From: RFTU01 sp046094505
GTDB taxonomy: Bacteria > Pseudomonadota > Gammaproteobacteria > Burkholderiales > Burkholderiaceae_C
Assembly: GCA_046094505.1 (NCBI GenBank)
Contig: JBJTHN010000055.1
Span: forward strand, 1-6,595
Direction: 5' to 3'
Length of the DNA stretch: 6,595 nucleotides
Within the stretch, counting starts at the first letter, position 1. Each line of letters opens with the position of its first letter. The notes beneath the pieces are model-generated. The model was not told where the DNA came from and did not search any database. It saw only the letters and a list, made by a program, of their open reading frames with translations. The position numbers and the translations under genes were made by a program. Of this stretch, positions 5,866 through 6,595 are shown piece by piece.

Positions 5866-6595
5866 GGGGCGGGGTGTCGCCCGCGGCGGGCGGCTCATCG
5901 CCGGCTTCGGCATCGTTTTCCGCAATGCGCTGCAGGCCGCTGAGCTTGGAACCGTCATCCAACGCAATCAGCGTCACGCCCTGCGTGGCGCGGCCCAACT
6001 CCCGAATCTCCGACACCCGGGTGCGCACCAGCACGCCCTTGTCGGTGATCAGCATGATTTCATCGGCCGGCCGCACCAAGGTGGCGGCCACCACGCGGCC
6101 GTTGCGCTCGCTTTGCTGAATGGCGATCATGCCCTTGGTGCCGCGGCCATGTCGCGTGTACTCCGCAATCGAGGTGCGCTTGCCATAGCCGTTTTCGGTG
6201 GCCGTCAACACGCTTTGTGTTTCGTCTTCGGCCACCAGCATGGCAATCACGCGCTGGCCGTCTTCGAGCATCATGCCGCGCACGCCGCGCGCGGTGCGGC
6301 CCATGGCGCGCACATCGTCTTCATCAAAGCGCACCGCTTTGCCGCCGTCGGAGAACAGCATCACATCGTGCTTGCCATCGGTAAGCGCCGCACCAATCAG
6401 GTGGTCGCCCTCGTCGAGGTCGACCGCGATGATGCCGGCCTTGCGCGGGTTGCTGAATTCATCCAGCGCCGTCTTCTTCACCGTGCCCAGGGCGGTGGTC
6501 ATGAACACATAGTGGTCGCCGGGGAAGGATCGGAATTCGCCGGTCAGCGGCAGCACCACGTTGACCTTCTCGCCGTCGGCCAGCGGGAACATGTT
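5849..6595 (-). CDS. gyrA: DNA gyrase subunit A, C-terminal part (5' end beyond window)
   Basis: GyrA forms the cleavage-reunion half of gyrase (GyrA2GyrB2), which introduces negative supercoils. The visible 248 residues are the later blades of the C-terminal beta-pinwheel that wraps DNA. The repeating blade pattern is evident: SDGGKAVRFDEDDVRAMGR (82-100), ENGYGKRTSIAEY (134-146) with HGRGTKGMIAI (149-159), and TDKGVLVRTRVSEIRELGR (184-202) with ATQGVTLI. The GyrA box and the catalytic tyrosine lie upstream, outside the window. After the last blade (about residue 224) there is a short tail rich in Ala, Pro, Asp and Glu ending PPHEPTV, shorter and less acidic than that of E. coli. The open frame from the window edge to TAA at 5849 has no disruption. 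The 3' end overlaps serC by 17 nt, placing gyrA at the head of the transcription unit seen here; its promoter is not in view. GyrA rather than ParC is indicated by the pinwheel motifs and the serC neighbour. Confidence 0.96.
   Translation of the reverse strand, partial: NMFPLADGEKVNVVLPLTGEFRSFPGDHYVFMTTALGTVKKTALDEFSNPRKAGIIAVDLDEGDHLIGAALTDGKHDVMLFSDGGKAVRFDEDDVRAMGRTARGVRGMMLEDGQRVIAMLVAEDETQSVLTATENGYGKRTSIAEYTRHGRGTKGMIAIQQSERNGRVVAATLVRPADEIMLITDKGVLVRTRVSEIRELGRATQGVTLIALDDGSKLSGLQRIAENDAEAGDEPPAAGDTPPHEPTV

Noticed and set aside
5866..5967. N-terminal extension of serC by 34 codons
   Set aside because: The frame is open only because it lies within gyrA; family N-termini begin just before FNFSAGP, matching the ATG at 5865.
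1..6595. A search for tRNAs, insertion sequences, CRISPR repeats, toxin-antitoxin pairs or phage genes
   Set aside because: Nothing was seen: genes abut or overlap across the whole window and the only gap over 50 nt is the 144-nt rpsA leader. No undescribed defence or mobile system is supported.

Overview
The window is a contiguous piece of a GC-rich bacterial chromosome. Every convincing gene lies on the minus strand, so transcription runs from high to low coordinates. Gene content and order (gyrA, serC, pheA, tyrA, a fused aroA-cmk, rpsA) point to a betaproteobacterium of order Burkholderiales. The AroA-Cmk fusion makes family Comamonadaceae (Acidovorax/Hydrogenophaga/Polaromonas relatives) the best guess. 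This placement rests on recalled synteny and protein motifs, not on a search.

Layout in transcription order: 6595-5849 is the C-terminal part of DNA gyrase subunit A (5' end outside the window). 5865-4759 is phosphoserine aminotransferase (serC), overlapping gyrA by 17 nt. 4766-3642 is chorismate mutase/prephenate dehydratase (pheA), overlapping serC by 8 nt. 3624-2701 is prephenate dehydrogenase (tyrA), 17 nt after pheA. 2655-601 is one 684-codon gene joining EPSP synthase (AroA) to cytidylate kinase (Cmk). After a 144-nt leader, 456-1 is the first 152 codons of ribosomal protein S1 (rpsA), which continues outside the window. No stretch longer than 144 nt lacks a gene, and I see no RNA gene, insertion sequence, CRISPR array or phage material.

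Functionally this is the mixed-function 'supraoperon' known from several proteobacteria. AroA makes EPSP on the way to chorismate. PheA and TyrA divide chorismate/prephenate between phenylalanine and tyrosine. SerC supplies serine (and a pyridoxal phosphate precursor). Cmk recycles CMP/dCMP. GyrA and S1 tie the cluster to DNA topology and translation. The overlaps and short gaps imply co-transcription and translational coupling.

The most interesting non-annotated signal is an AT-rich island inside the Cmk-coding part (about 745-800). Read toward rpsA, it holds a good sigma70-like promoter (TTGATT, 17-bp spacer, TAATAT). It would let rpsA be transcribed separately from the amino-acid genes. 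A perfect 7-bp hairpin that contains most of the aroA-cmk stop codon is a second point of regulatory interest. I found no previously undescribed multi-gene system here; the region is mostly conserved core genome.
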